From Funneliformis mosseae (lineage: Eukaryota > Glomeromycota > Glomeromycetes > Glomerales > Glomeraceae), in NCBI GenBank assembly GCA_910592005.1, contig CAJVPP010000902.1:1-24823 (forward strand): a DNA stretch of 24,823 bases, written 5' to 3'. The translations under genes were made by a program, and so were the position numbers. The notes below the pieces were generated by a model, which made no database searches, was not told the DNA's origin, and was given only the letters and a program-made list of their open reading frames with translations. Below are positions 1 through 9,777 of this stretch, one piece after another (within the stretch, counting starts at the first letter, position 1; each line of letters begins with the position of its first letter).

Positions 1-2
1 AT

Positions 3-2020
3 AAAGAGGATTTGGGAAGCTTATGCTCAACCTGTAATGAATGTAGATATGAAGTTGTTGTGAAGATTGAAGATTTGATTGAAAATTATGTTGTTGATAT
101 TCAATTATAGGTACATTTACCTATTAATAAATGAATAAATTATTTTAATATTTATACTTCTAATTAAAATTTTTAATAAAAAAACTTAAAAATACAAGCA
201 CAAGTTTTGAGACGTTATTTGCGTAAAGATTTTGCAAAAGAATTAAATATTGATTCATCAAGTTGTGTGAAATATAGTAGATGTATCAGTCATTGTCTAC
301 CTTATGCATTTGGTGAATGTTATTTGAATCATTCAGATATTTGTGATAATTGTGAATCCCTTTTATTATTTTTTGATACTTTACAAAAAAACCTTGAAAA
401 AGAACAACAAGAAAAGTTACCAATCTATCAAATCAATTGATTATTTTTATGACACATTATGCTTGTAAATCTTACTTCAATGCACAGCTTAATACTCAAT
501 TCTCTCAACTTGATTCAGATAGAGCTTTAATAATTATAGATTATAAGATGAAAATTTTTTCAAAAAAAACTCATGAAACAAAAAATGAATGGTTTAGAAA
601 AAGAGAATAGATACTTCATTCTGTTCATGTGTATACAAAAAATTCTGAAAATAATAACTTGAATGTGCAAGCTTTTGACCATTAGTCTGAAGATATTCAG
701 CAGGATAGATAGTTTACAGTATTTTTATTATATTCAGTAATAGAAACTTTGAAGTGAAAACCAAAATGGATCACTATTATTTTAGATAATGGAGGACATT
801 ATCGTAATATAGAATTAATGATTATTATGGGTCATTGAAAAGAATGGTATAATATAAGTCCTCATAGATGATTATTTTTAAAAGCAGGTAAAACAAAAAC
901 TGCAATAGACTCTCACCATGCTCAAGTATAAACAAATATCTGATTTTTTATATTACTTGTAATTAATATATATTATTATTTGTTTTAGATTTCCCACATA
1001 ATAAAAAGATAGGTAAAAATAGAACATGAAATAGAAGAAGGAGAAGATATTGAAAATGCTATCAAAAATCTTTCAGGTACTCACGTATTTCATCTTGAAC
1101 CAGACCGTGATAAAGGTAAATATTTAGTTTCTTTTTTTTGAAAAAATAAATGATAATATCTTTTGAATATAAAAAGGAAAATTAGGAATAATTAATGGTA
1201 TATCAAATTGACACAAGTTTACTTAACCTAAAACAGGAGAAAATGTCAGATATATATATGCTCATATACTGCCAGAGTTTGGTAATTGGAATAAAATTTC
1301 TTCCAGTCAAATTGATAAAATTACAAAATTATGCACCTTTGAAAAACTAACCCCAAGCTATACAACACAACCTTTAAAATCATGGACTATACCATCAACA
1401 TTAAGAAAAAGTAATTTGTTAACAAAATTATTTCATAATTATTTTGTATTGACAAATATCATTTTTTTTTAGAAAATACCCAAGGAGATCAAGAAATTTT
1501 GGAAGTAAGTATACAAAACATATTAATATTTTTTTTCATCAGGATATTTGGTAAAAGAATCGTAAACAGGTTGAAAAAGAATAAATTGAAAGTATAGATA
1601 TTGATCCAATATCAAAAAGCATGTTAAACTTTTTATTATTCTTTTATATTGTGTTATATAAATATCATGAATATATTCATATTTTTTTTATTGGTAGTGC
1701 CATTATATTTGGTTGTGGATAGGCTCTATTCAAAAATTTAAAAGTGAATCAAAAAGTACTAACCAAACGAATCACAGAACATGTCAAAGGACTGCTTACT
1801 ATAATGTTTTACACTGGTACTGCTAATCCTAGGCTAAAATAAATGCTAATGAAATGCACAAGAAGCTTTTGAAAAGAGTGACAGATAATGAAATTTTCAA
1901 AAATGACGTGTTAAAAGTTTCCATAATTATGAATTGGATAACAAGCACATCATGATCATTCAAGAAAACTATGGCACTAAGGCTTCTTGAGAAAGTGAAA
2001 CATCTGAACAATAAGTTTAT
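3..2020 (+). pseudogene. Decayed multi-exon mobile-element-type gene with a DNGG motif
   Basis: Forward-strand reading gives successive blocks of one protein broken by frameshifts and stops. A Cys-rich block (about 3-110, LCSTCNEC) is followed by an intron-like gap. A second block, 207-440, contains YLRKDFAKELNIDSSS, then a Cys/His cluster (C-x3-H-C, C-x5-H-x4-C-x2-C). After a one-base shift near 420-440 comes 449-927, with ALIIIDYKMK and DNGGHYRNIELM (785-820). More blocks lie at about 989-1114, 1180-1410, 1470-1504 and 1835-2020 (NEIFKNDVLKVSIIMNWI). Acidic residues in DYK and DNGG suggest a DDE/RNase-H-like core, as in transposases, but this is inference. I associate the architecture with a high-copy uncharacterised protein family of Rhizophagus. 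Intron-like GT...AG gaps (e.g. about 928-988 and 1505-1541) remain, so the copy did not arise by retroposition. In-frame stops: 608, 683, 710, 755, 836, 869, 1209, 1224, 1953. Confidence 0.7.
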
Positions 2021-2109
2021 ATTCAATTATGCAAAAAAATTAGATTTTGTTTTTATTACTATATAATTTGTATCCCAATTCAATATATGAAGAAAATAAT
2101 AATAATAAA

Positions 2110-2700
2110 AAAATCTACAGCTAAAAAAAAACACCCAAAAAAAAAGATTCCACTTCTGAATCTCACAAAAAATTACCGTAAAATCCAAGAATAAAAAAAA
2201 ATCAATTTTCTCTAATCTATAAAAAAGAAAGAGAAAAACTGGCGAAAGTGATAAACTATTCCCAAAATATAAAAAAAATCAATAAAAAGAAACATTAAAA
2301 AAAAAACTAGAATAAAAGGAAAAAAATTTTCTATCTTCAAATCTTAGAATAATATTTACTACAAAATTCAAAGACAAATCAACAAAATTTTACTTTGAAT
2401 CATAAAAAAAGAGAAATGACATGAAAAGACAAACTTTTTCTAAAAGGTAAAACAAATCAATAAAAAGAAACAAAATCAAAAAATAAACAATAAAACGAGA
2501 AAAAAAATCTCATTAATTCACAAAGAAATTTACCATAAAATAGAAATAAATCAGACTTCTGAATACATAAATCATTTCTAAAGATGAAAATAAAATCATA
2601 AAAAAATAAAATCAATAAAAAGAAAAAATTTTTTCATAATTTCTAAAAAACTTACTATAAAATCCTTAAATTTAGAAGAAAAATAGAACTACAATGTTGA
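2110..2700. repeat. Degenerate tandem repeat, period about 180 bp
   Basis: An A-rich block in which the same short words recur at a regular distance. AATCAATAAAAAGAAA starts near 2277, 2455 and 2610. A variant of AAATTTACYRTAAAATCC starts near 2170, 2351, 2526 and 2649. GAGAAA-x-GAC/ACT words lie near 2231 and 2411. Most spacings are 175-181 bp; the last unit is shortened to about 120-155 bp. It directly follows the decayed element and may be its 3' part or an independent satellite. Divergence between units is high, so the exact borders are uncertain. Confidence 0.5.
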
Positions 2701-4060
2701 TAAAAAAACTGTAACATCGCAACTTTTTAAGAAGTTAAAGTTGTCTAAGCCTTCTAAATAAACAAATTTATATTATTTTATTATAGAAAATTGCTAAATG
2801 TAGATTTATAAATTTGCATAATTTTCTTAGAATCTAGCGTTCGTATATAATAAAGTCATTAAAAATATAACTAACAACTAGTTTTACGATAATTTTTCAA
2901 ATTCTTTAACCTTTTTTGTATTAGATCGTATGATTTTTGTGTGCATAAAAATAGTTTGTGTAAACTTACTATTTGAATGTTTTGTGCCATTTTGAAGTAT
3001 TCAATAAATGATTGGTGAAAATTTACCCCAAATTCTTCTGCTGATCATATCCGAATTGGCAATTAATTTTATAATTTAAATTTAAAATTTTATTAAAGGT
3101 ATAATTAAATTATTTATTTTTAAATTATAGGGATTAATAAGTAAAGTTTATTTACTTATTTACTATAAATTTCTTTTTGATTTATTTTTATGAAAAATTA
3201 AATTTTTAAAAAAATTTTTTTATAAATATATATATTATATCATAATTATTTTTACATAATAAAACATCTAAAATTATATATAAGCTAAAAATTTTATCTT
3301 ATCAATTTTATTAAAATTTACTTTAATTATATTATAATATTATAAAGAATAACTTTAATTATTATAATATTTAATATATTAAGAAATTTTATAACTTTAT
3401 AAATAATAAAATAAAATAATTCACTTAGTTTATAATCATATGAATTTTTTAAAATTATTATTATAAATTAATTTTAAAATTAAAAAGTTTTTTAATATAC
3501 TTAAAATATCTTTTAATAAAGTTAGTAAAATATATATTAAACTATATTTTTTTATATAATAATTATATTATTAAAATTAAATTTATATTTTATTAAAAAA
3601 ATTTACAGGTAAATTTATCTATTAAACAATTTAAAGGATAAAAGTAAATGGAAATTAGATTAAATTTAGTAAAAAAAATAATTTGTATATAATTTAACAA
3701 AAATATAATAATTTAATAATAATATTATACAAAATGGAATTTAAACATTTATTGATATAAAAAAAAAATTATTTAAAATATTTTTAAATAATAAAAAATG
3801 TTAATTAAATAAAGGAATTAATATATATTATCAAAAATCTGGTTATTATTCTTTTTATTAAATTTATCTAAATAAAAAGAATAAATTTGATTAACTTTTC
3901 TTTTTATATATATTAAAAAATATAATAAAAAGACAATTTTTAAATCAAAAATTTATATATTAATTATCAATTACGTACATTATACAAAAAAAATTACTTT
4001 TATTTTTATGAACTTAAGATACAAAAATTTAGCATATTAAGGAGATCATAGTAAAGAATT
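2700..4060. other. A/T desert without recognisable genes
   Basis: From about 2700, and especially 3060-4000, the sequence is nearly all A and T, with stops in every frame and no coding run. The first part (2700-2900) still has moderate complexity, and a short readable stretch (SQLFKKLKLSKPSK, near 2716-2757) may be a remnant of the upstream element. No RNA gene, long inverted repeat or array was seen. Confidence 0.6.
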
Positions 4061-4089
4061 ATTTATATATTGGAATATGGAATCAAGTT

Positions 4090-4210
4090 CTATGTTTCGC
4101 CGAAACCGATCACATACCAAGTTAGGAACATATAAAAAAGTCATTAAAAAGATAACGAGAAAAATTTTAAAATTAAGCAAGTTGTTCCATCATTTAATTG
4201 AGAAACATAG
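4090..4210. repeat. Short inverted repeats flanking 100 bp of normal composition
   Basis: CTATGTTTC at 4090-4098 is matched by its exact reverse complement at 4202-4210. Inside the left arm is a perfect 13-bp palindrome, GTTTCGCCGAAAC (4094-4106), and one of the few CG-containing words in this region. The layout resembles the ends of a small non-autonomous element, but the arms are only 9 bp and no target-site duplication was recognised. Confidence 0.25.
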
Positions 4211-4291
4211 CTAATAAAAAAATCCATTTAACTTTTTCATAAACAATAAAAATCTAAGTCCCATCGCTCCAAAATAAATTTACATAAATTA

Positions 4292-4624
4292 TTAGACAAC
4301 TCTAGGTGCCAAACTAACGACTTTCCCCCATTTCTTACCTCTCAATTCAGCCCCTACAACACCTAAAACTCTGGTACCCAAAGGTTCTTGACGGTTATTT
4401 AATAGGATACAAGCATTATCATCAAATCTGATATATCTACCATCAGGTCTTCTTGTTTCCTTACGAGTTCGAACAATTAAAGCTTTCTTTACTTCTCCTT
4501 TACGTATTTGTAATTTGGTAGATGGATTTGCTGCTGCTGTTGTGGAAATTACTTGTGAAATTGGTTTTGCTTTTTTAATTACAACTGTTATTGGGTCGCC
4601 TATGTAAATTACAAGGATTCGGAT

Positions 4625-4655
<31 letters not shown>

Positions 4656-4794
4656 GTGGTAGGTTTCGAAATAAATATCTATCTATGTCTTTACCTATTC
4701 GACCATATCTACCACCGTGGGCCACTCTTATACATTCTGCGAATATTGCACCAGAATTATCGATTACGTTTAATATTGTTTTTAGTTGAATCAT
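4292..4794 (-). CDS. MRPL38: Mitochondrial large ribosomal subunit protein uL14
   Basis: This is the uL14 (L14) protein of the mitochondrial ribosome, which sits on the subunit interface and binds 23S-like rRNA. There are two exons: 4794-4695 and 4599-4292, with an intron of 95 bp (4694-4600, GTAAAG...ACATAG). The splice joins GGRYGRI to GDPITVVIKKA through a split Gly codon, giving 135 residues, the normal length for the family. Visible motifs are ILNVIDNSGA at the N terminus, the family signature ALIVRTRKETRRPDGRYIRF, and the C-terminal SLAPRVV. There is no obvious presequence, which is also true of the yeast homologue MRPL38. The intron carries a run of 29 A (T on the + strand, 4627-4655). 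A start codon just after this run (4627) opens a false shorter frame that misses the first 33 residues. The gene is divergent from the malonyl-CoA decarboxylase gene. Confidence 0.93.
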
Positions 4795-5021
4795 TAAATT
4801 TTTGACTTAATATATATATATATATATTTTTGATTATAGTTGCCAATAGTTTAACACAAAAGCTTTGATTAAAGAGCTCGTTTTCAAACTACTTTGATAT
4901 TTATAAAAATAGATTTCGATTTATCTGTAGATGGATCGGCGTTGTGTTCAGAAATTGGAGATAAAAAACCATCGAAAAGGTATGGCTTCGTTTTAAGTAA
5001 TCTTTAATTTATGATAATATT
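4795..5021. promoter_or_regulatory. Shared divergent promoter region (uL14m / malonyl-CoA decarboxylase)
   Basis: Only 227 bp separate the two divergent start codons. The interval contains an (AT)n run of about 19 bp (4809-4827) just upstream of the uL14m start, and otherwise non-repetitive AT-rich DNA. An ATG at 4931 opens only a short frame and is not needed by either gene model. A common promoter is inferred from the spacing; no defined transcription-factor site was recognised. Confidence 0.5.
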
Positions 5022-7720
5022 ATGTCTATCTTTTCATGTATACGTTCTCTAATTTATCCTAATAAAAGTTATTCAGAAACAATTCGGAGGTTTCAAAATA
5101 AATTATTAATACCAACGTCATATAATTTACCTAGTTCATATAATACGAGAGTTTGTTATTTAAATATTCTTTAAAAAGTTAATTTTAAATCAATTCTAAT
5201 ATATATTAATGATTTTTCTCCAAACCGAAATTATTTAGTCGAGAATATTACAAAATATAATGAAGCATAATCGAAAATTTTCATGTTCCAATCATCAAGC
5301 TAATAAATCATCAAAAAATAATTCTTCACCAAAAGATAAGGATTCACAAGAATTATTCGAACAACAATATATTCGTCAATCATTAAAATCAAATAATGTA
5401 GAGGATTTTTGGCATGAAATTGAAGTTTATACGCATGAGCCAGGTAATAAAATTAAAGCTTGTTTATGATATTGTTTTTTTGATCAATTAATTAAACGTT
5501 AATAAATATATTTTTAAGTATAGAATTTTTTTCGTTTAGTGGACCAAATTCGAGATTGACTATCAAAGATGCAAACTTTATACGTAAATTAATATCAGCG
5601 GCTATAACGATGAAACGTGGAGGTGATTTAGTGCCCAGTTTAATAGCAAAAAGATGTTGTGAACTATATGAAACTCTTGTTAACGTTGGTATATTTATTT
5701 ATTTAATTCTTTTAAAATTCGATCTCATTATATATGAATTATTTTAATTTATGATGAACTAGGAAGATAAGATTAAATTCATGTATATACTTGCTCGTGA
5801 TTTTGGTAGGTGAAAAATCAATAAATGTATTTTAATTTGGCTGCTACATTTTTTAAAGGGATGATTAACAATTGTGATAAAAGGTGTGAAGAGAGATGAA
5901 GCTCTTAAAGCGGCAAATAATTATACTAATTTATCAAATGAAGATGCGGTATGATTAAAGAATTCATCGTTAATTTCATCTTGCTTTATTTAATTCATAT
6001 TTTATTGTTTAATTTATTTAGTATGGAAGAGCAGTACTTCGAGCAGAACAAATACTTCGACATGCTATGAATCCAGCACATAATGTATTTTTTGATCGGA
6101 TAATTCCATTACCCGGTGGAACAAAGTTTTTAGTGAACATGCGTGCCGATTTACTAGTAAGTCAATGGGCATTTCATTGGAAATGTCTCTTTTATCTTGA
6201 AAATTATTTATAAGTATATATTTATTTTATTTTATTTATTTATTTATTTATTTATTTTTTTTTAAAAAAAAAAAGGCATATTTGAAGGAAAATAATCATG
6301 AAGCATGTTTGATGGCGTTAAATGAATCTTTGAAAGAAAAACTGTCATCATTATTAGTTGGATTTTTGGATTTAAGGAGAATAACGTGGTATTCATCTGC
6401 TGCTATCCTAGAGAAGGTCATAGAATATGAGGCAGTGCACGCTATAAAGGATTGGGATGACATGAAGAGGTTAATGAATTAAGATAATTTATATACGTAT
6501 TTATATTTTGAGTATTTATTTGTTCAGGTTAATAATTCCTTTATTTAATCATTTACTTTAGACGTGTCGGACCTGGTAAAATAATATTTATATTATTATT
6601 ATGAATAATTTGAAGAGACATTAATTTAATTTATATGCAGGAAGACGCCTCTTTGCGTTCTTTTATCAAAATATGAGACATGAGCCACTTGTATTTATTC
6701 AAGTAGCCCTAACAAAAGAGGTTTCGGACAACGTGCAGGTAATATATTTATATAGATTGGACATTCTTTACAACTAATAATGAATTAAAAGTTCATAATT
6801 ATTTGTAGGCAATATTGGAAGATCCCAACCCAACAAAGTCAATACCAACGATCGAAGATATACACTGTGCGATATTTTATTCAATAACAAGTCAACCAGG
6901 ATTATCAGGCATTGAGCTTGGTAATTTTTTAATTAAAAGAGTAGTAAGAGAGTTGCAAACCGAATTTCCAAGCATAAAAACTTTTTCAACATTAAGTCCT
7001 ATCCCAGGATTTCAAAAATGGTTAAATGCTGTCATAAATGTCGAAGGTGATAGTATATTAGTTGATGGTGAAGCTGAAAAAATCAAAAATTTAAGGAGAC
7101 ATTTAGAAGGTAGTGGAACTGAAATCTTAAAAGTCATATTAAAATCCAAAGATTGGATTAGAGACGAGGTGTGTTTTCATACATTAAAACCTATCTTGAT
7201 GAGATTATGTGCAAGGTATATTATTAGAATTTATTTTATCCATTTACTTTTTAAATATGAATTGGACTTGGATTCTCAAATTTTTTTTTGTTTTAAAAAA
7301 AAAAAAGATATATCCTAACAGAGAAGCGAAGAAATTTGGCGTTGGATCCCGTTGGTAAGTTACAATATTTACAATATCTAATAATTAAGAATACTCACCT
7401 AAAAAATTTTACATGTAGCTAATTTTCATATCAGAAATGGTGCATGTGTTCATAGATTAAATTGGTTAGGTGATATATCAAGTAAGTGAAACCGTAATTT
7501 TTTTTTTTTATTCTTATTACTAAACTAATCTATTTTAACGAATTTAATAGATAAAGGTTTAGAGGAGTCATTTGGAATAATGGCAAATTATAATTATATA
7601 TTAGATCATATTGAAAGGAATAATCAACAATATATGTGTGATGGAAAAATTTCAGTATCAAATGTTGACCCTTTATTAGTTGAAGTAGCAAATAATTCTC
7701 CAAATATAGTAATAATTTAA
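5022..7720 (+). CDS. MLYCD: Malonyl-CoA decarboxylase, 13 exons
   Basis: Decarboxylates malonyl-CoA to acetyl-CoA, removing the inhibitor and precursor of fatty-acid metabolism. Exons: 5022-5150, 5239-5443, 5524-5688, 5767-5805, 5884-5948, 6022-6156, 6276-6469, 6562-6575, 6641-6738, 6809-7215, 7308-7354, 7419-7481, 7551-7720. All introns are GT-AG, 64-119 bp, and all phases close, giving 576 residues (the human enzyme has 493). Family blocks in order: helical N domain (AIAxRCCELYE, ILARDFGV), RAEQILRHAMNP, PGGTKFLVNMRADLL, FLDLRRITWYSS, GIELGNFLIKRVVRELQ, then STLSPIPGF with the catalytic Ser at about 411, and ANFHIRNGA with the catalytic His at about 503. Exon 1 encodes an Arg/Ser-rich, nearly acid-free 43 residues, compatible with mitochondrial import. 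The C terminus (NIVII) lacks the peroxisomal SKL seen in animals. The exon 2/3 junction and exon 1 are the least certain parts. Confidence 0.92.
6226..6274. repeat. TTTA microsatellite plus T/A run in malonyl-CoA decarboxylase intron 6
   Basis: Repeats of TTTA/TTTTA run from about 6226 to 6254 and are followed by a T run and then an A run that ends at the acceptor AAAG. The intron's length (119 bp, the longest in the gene) is explained by this expansion. It is a candidate length-polymorphic marker. Confidence 0.75.
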
Positions 7721-9690
7721 AATAGACCTTTATCATTTTTAGAGTGGGTTTTCTTTTTATTGTAAAAATACGTTTATTCGGCAAAAAATTGTGTTTTCAT
7801 TATATAATTTTATTTGGGGAGTCGATGACACAACTCTTAAATTTTAATTACATAAGAAAAAATTCATCTCCATTGGCGTTCACCTCATGACTTGCTGCGG
7901 TGCGGTCCTTGTTTTCCTATCTTTAACCAATCATGTGATCTTTTCATAACAATGATGATTGGATCAAATCAAGTTTTATTTATTTTGAACGATTTTTTTT
8001 TTTTGAAAAAAAAGACCATGTGGGGAAAGTTTATACAATGTTCAACTTTTCCATTCTTTATCACTTAAAGAAAAATTTGTCATTGATTCATTTGTAAACA
8101 ACCTTAATCTTTTTTTTTTACAAAATATATTGTATAATAATTTAACCAAAATGTTTGTTATACTTATTGGTAAAATTTCAGGTTACTGTGAAACCAACCA
8201 TTTTTAATTATTTATGAATGAAACTTGAAAACGTGTTTATCACAAACAAATCTATTTTTATATTAATGTCTGTTATTTGAACATAATAAGGAAATAATAC
8301 CCTATTATGCCCCCATTATTACTACGATTCTAAATACATACATTCGAAACGAAAAAAAGAATTTTTTTTTTGATGGTAAGCTTAGTAATGAGGAATCTTA
8401 ATCAGATCATTCGAGAAGGGAGGGAATTCCTGTAAAGAGTTTAGAAGGGATTTCCTGTTTTAAAAAAAAAAAAAATAATAAATAATAGGGAAAAAACTTC
8501 CAATTATACCAAATTTTTAATTTGGTTACCATAAATTAAAGTTTCAATTTTAAAAAGATTTTTAATTAAACCTCGAAGCACAGGGAATCGTCATTCATCA
8601 TCCGAGCAATCGTTGAACTTGTTGACTTATTGATAATAGGAAATCCTAAAAGAATTGTTGTCGATCAACAATTTACACGATTTACAAATTAAGATCAATG
8701 CGAGGACCACGCGAGAAATTAAAGGTTTTGAACCTTATTTACATTTTTTATTTTATTTTTTGTTTAAACATGATTTTCTTTGTTTCAAGAGATGGAAATT
8801 TATACTTGTGTTCAATTTCGTATGTAATCGGTTATTTTCTTTGGGGTAAAAAAAAAAGGGCGGGTTGATTCAATCAGTAATGTAAATTGTAAAAAAAAAA
8901 AAAAAAAAATTCGAACTCGGAAGATCCTCAAATTTCCAATTTAAACATCTATAAGTTTTTTTTTGGAATGACATGTTGAAATAAAAACAAGATAACTTAT
9001 CAATAAAATATATAATAATAAATAAAAAAAAAAAAAAAAAAAAGAATTCAATCAATCTTTGTTTTGCTTCTTCGAACTTCTCAAGTTTTTATTTTTGACG
9101 ATGGATGGACGAAAAAATTGGCGCGGAAATAAGATTCCGATTATGTCGGCATTTCCGGGGATTAATTACATCATATCGTTTCATTTATTCAACAAGATAA
9201 AATAAAAAAACTTTTGCTCAACGAGAAAAAAAAAAAAAGTTTTTTAATTCTTTTTATAATATCACCCACCTATTTTATATATGCATGAATGAATGTTAAA
9301 TTAAAATAAAACATAAAACACGATAATCTAAGATATGTAAATAAATAAAATTTTTTATTTATTTAAAAACTTTTGAATTTTTTAAAGTTGTATGGGAGAA
9401 ATAAAAGTTGCCGCTTTTTTTTAAAAAAAATAAAAATAAAAAATATGTATGCTCTTTGATAATTAAAAAGGAGATAAGGTAGGTTGATGATGAGTTTATT
9501 GAGTTGCCGTTTGATGATGATCTTGTGCTGAGAAACGGTCGTACAAAATCTCGAAAGAACAGTAATGACGAATACTCGATCCATTTCTAGTTAGAATTTT
9601 GTTGAACATTCAATGATTTCCTTGTATATTCACCAAGAATGGGACATTTAACTGCGTATCATGCCCCCAGATCTTAGCACAAATGCACAT
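7721..9690. other. Intergenic region between malonyl-CoA decarboxylase and the HMG gene
   Basis: About 2 kb with no coding frame that fits a protein family. It contains poly-A runs of 19 (8891-8909) and 20 (9024-9043), many shorter A/T runs, and two oppositely oriented CCAAT words near 7926 and 7957. Base composition is less extreme than in the deserts. The stretch 9080-9180, with GC-containing words, is the part that looks most like regulatory DNA. No tRNA or other RNA gene was recognised. Confidence 0.6.
9118..9128. promoter_or_regulatory. E2F/MBF-like word TTGGCGCGGAA
   Basis: TTGGCGCGGAA resembles the TTSSCGC core bound by E2F/MBF-type cell-cycle regulators. It stands out because CG dinucleotides are rare in the surrounding 2 kb. 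It lies about 650 bp upstream of the HMG-box start codon. A single match of this length can occur by chance. Confidence 0.2.
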
Positions 9691-9698
9691 TTTTTTGA

Positions 9699-9707
9699 AT
9701 ATATAAA
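9699..9707 (+). promoter_or_regulatory. TATA-like box of the HMG-box gene
   Basis: ATATATAAA lies 71 bp before the chosen ATG, inside a stretch of ordinary composition, which is a plausible distance for a TATA element with a short leader. In such AT-rich DNA the word alone is weak evidence. Confidence 0.35.
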
Positions 9708-9777
9708 CCATAGTCAAATTCTCCTCTTTTTGCTGGAAAAGAAGTGAAAGTCAACGGCTGCGCCTTTGCATTTTTTC

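Noticed and set aside
590..1960. Reassignment of TGA/TAG to Trp instead of decay
   Set aside because: Neighbouring intact genes use TGG for Trp and TGA as a genuine terminator (HMG gene, 10556), and the element also has frameshifts.
1829..2026. 65-codon frame on -
   Set aside because: The + strand of the same interval reads as the continuation of the decayed element (NEIFKNDVLKVS...NWI), which explains the openness.
4931..4990. ATG at 4931 as the start of malonyl-CoA decarboxylase
   Set aside because: The frame is short and does not join in phase to the enzyme; the ATG at 5022 gives a 43-codon exon with correct phase.
5444..5539. Acceptor at 5538-5539 for malonyl-CoA decarboxylase exon 3
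   Set aside because: It gives the wrong phase after the donor at 5444; the acceptor at 5522-5523 closes the frame and yields an 80-bp intron like its neighbours.
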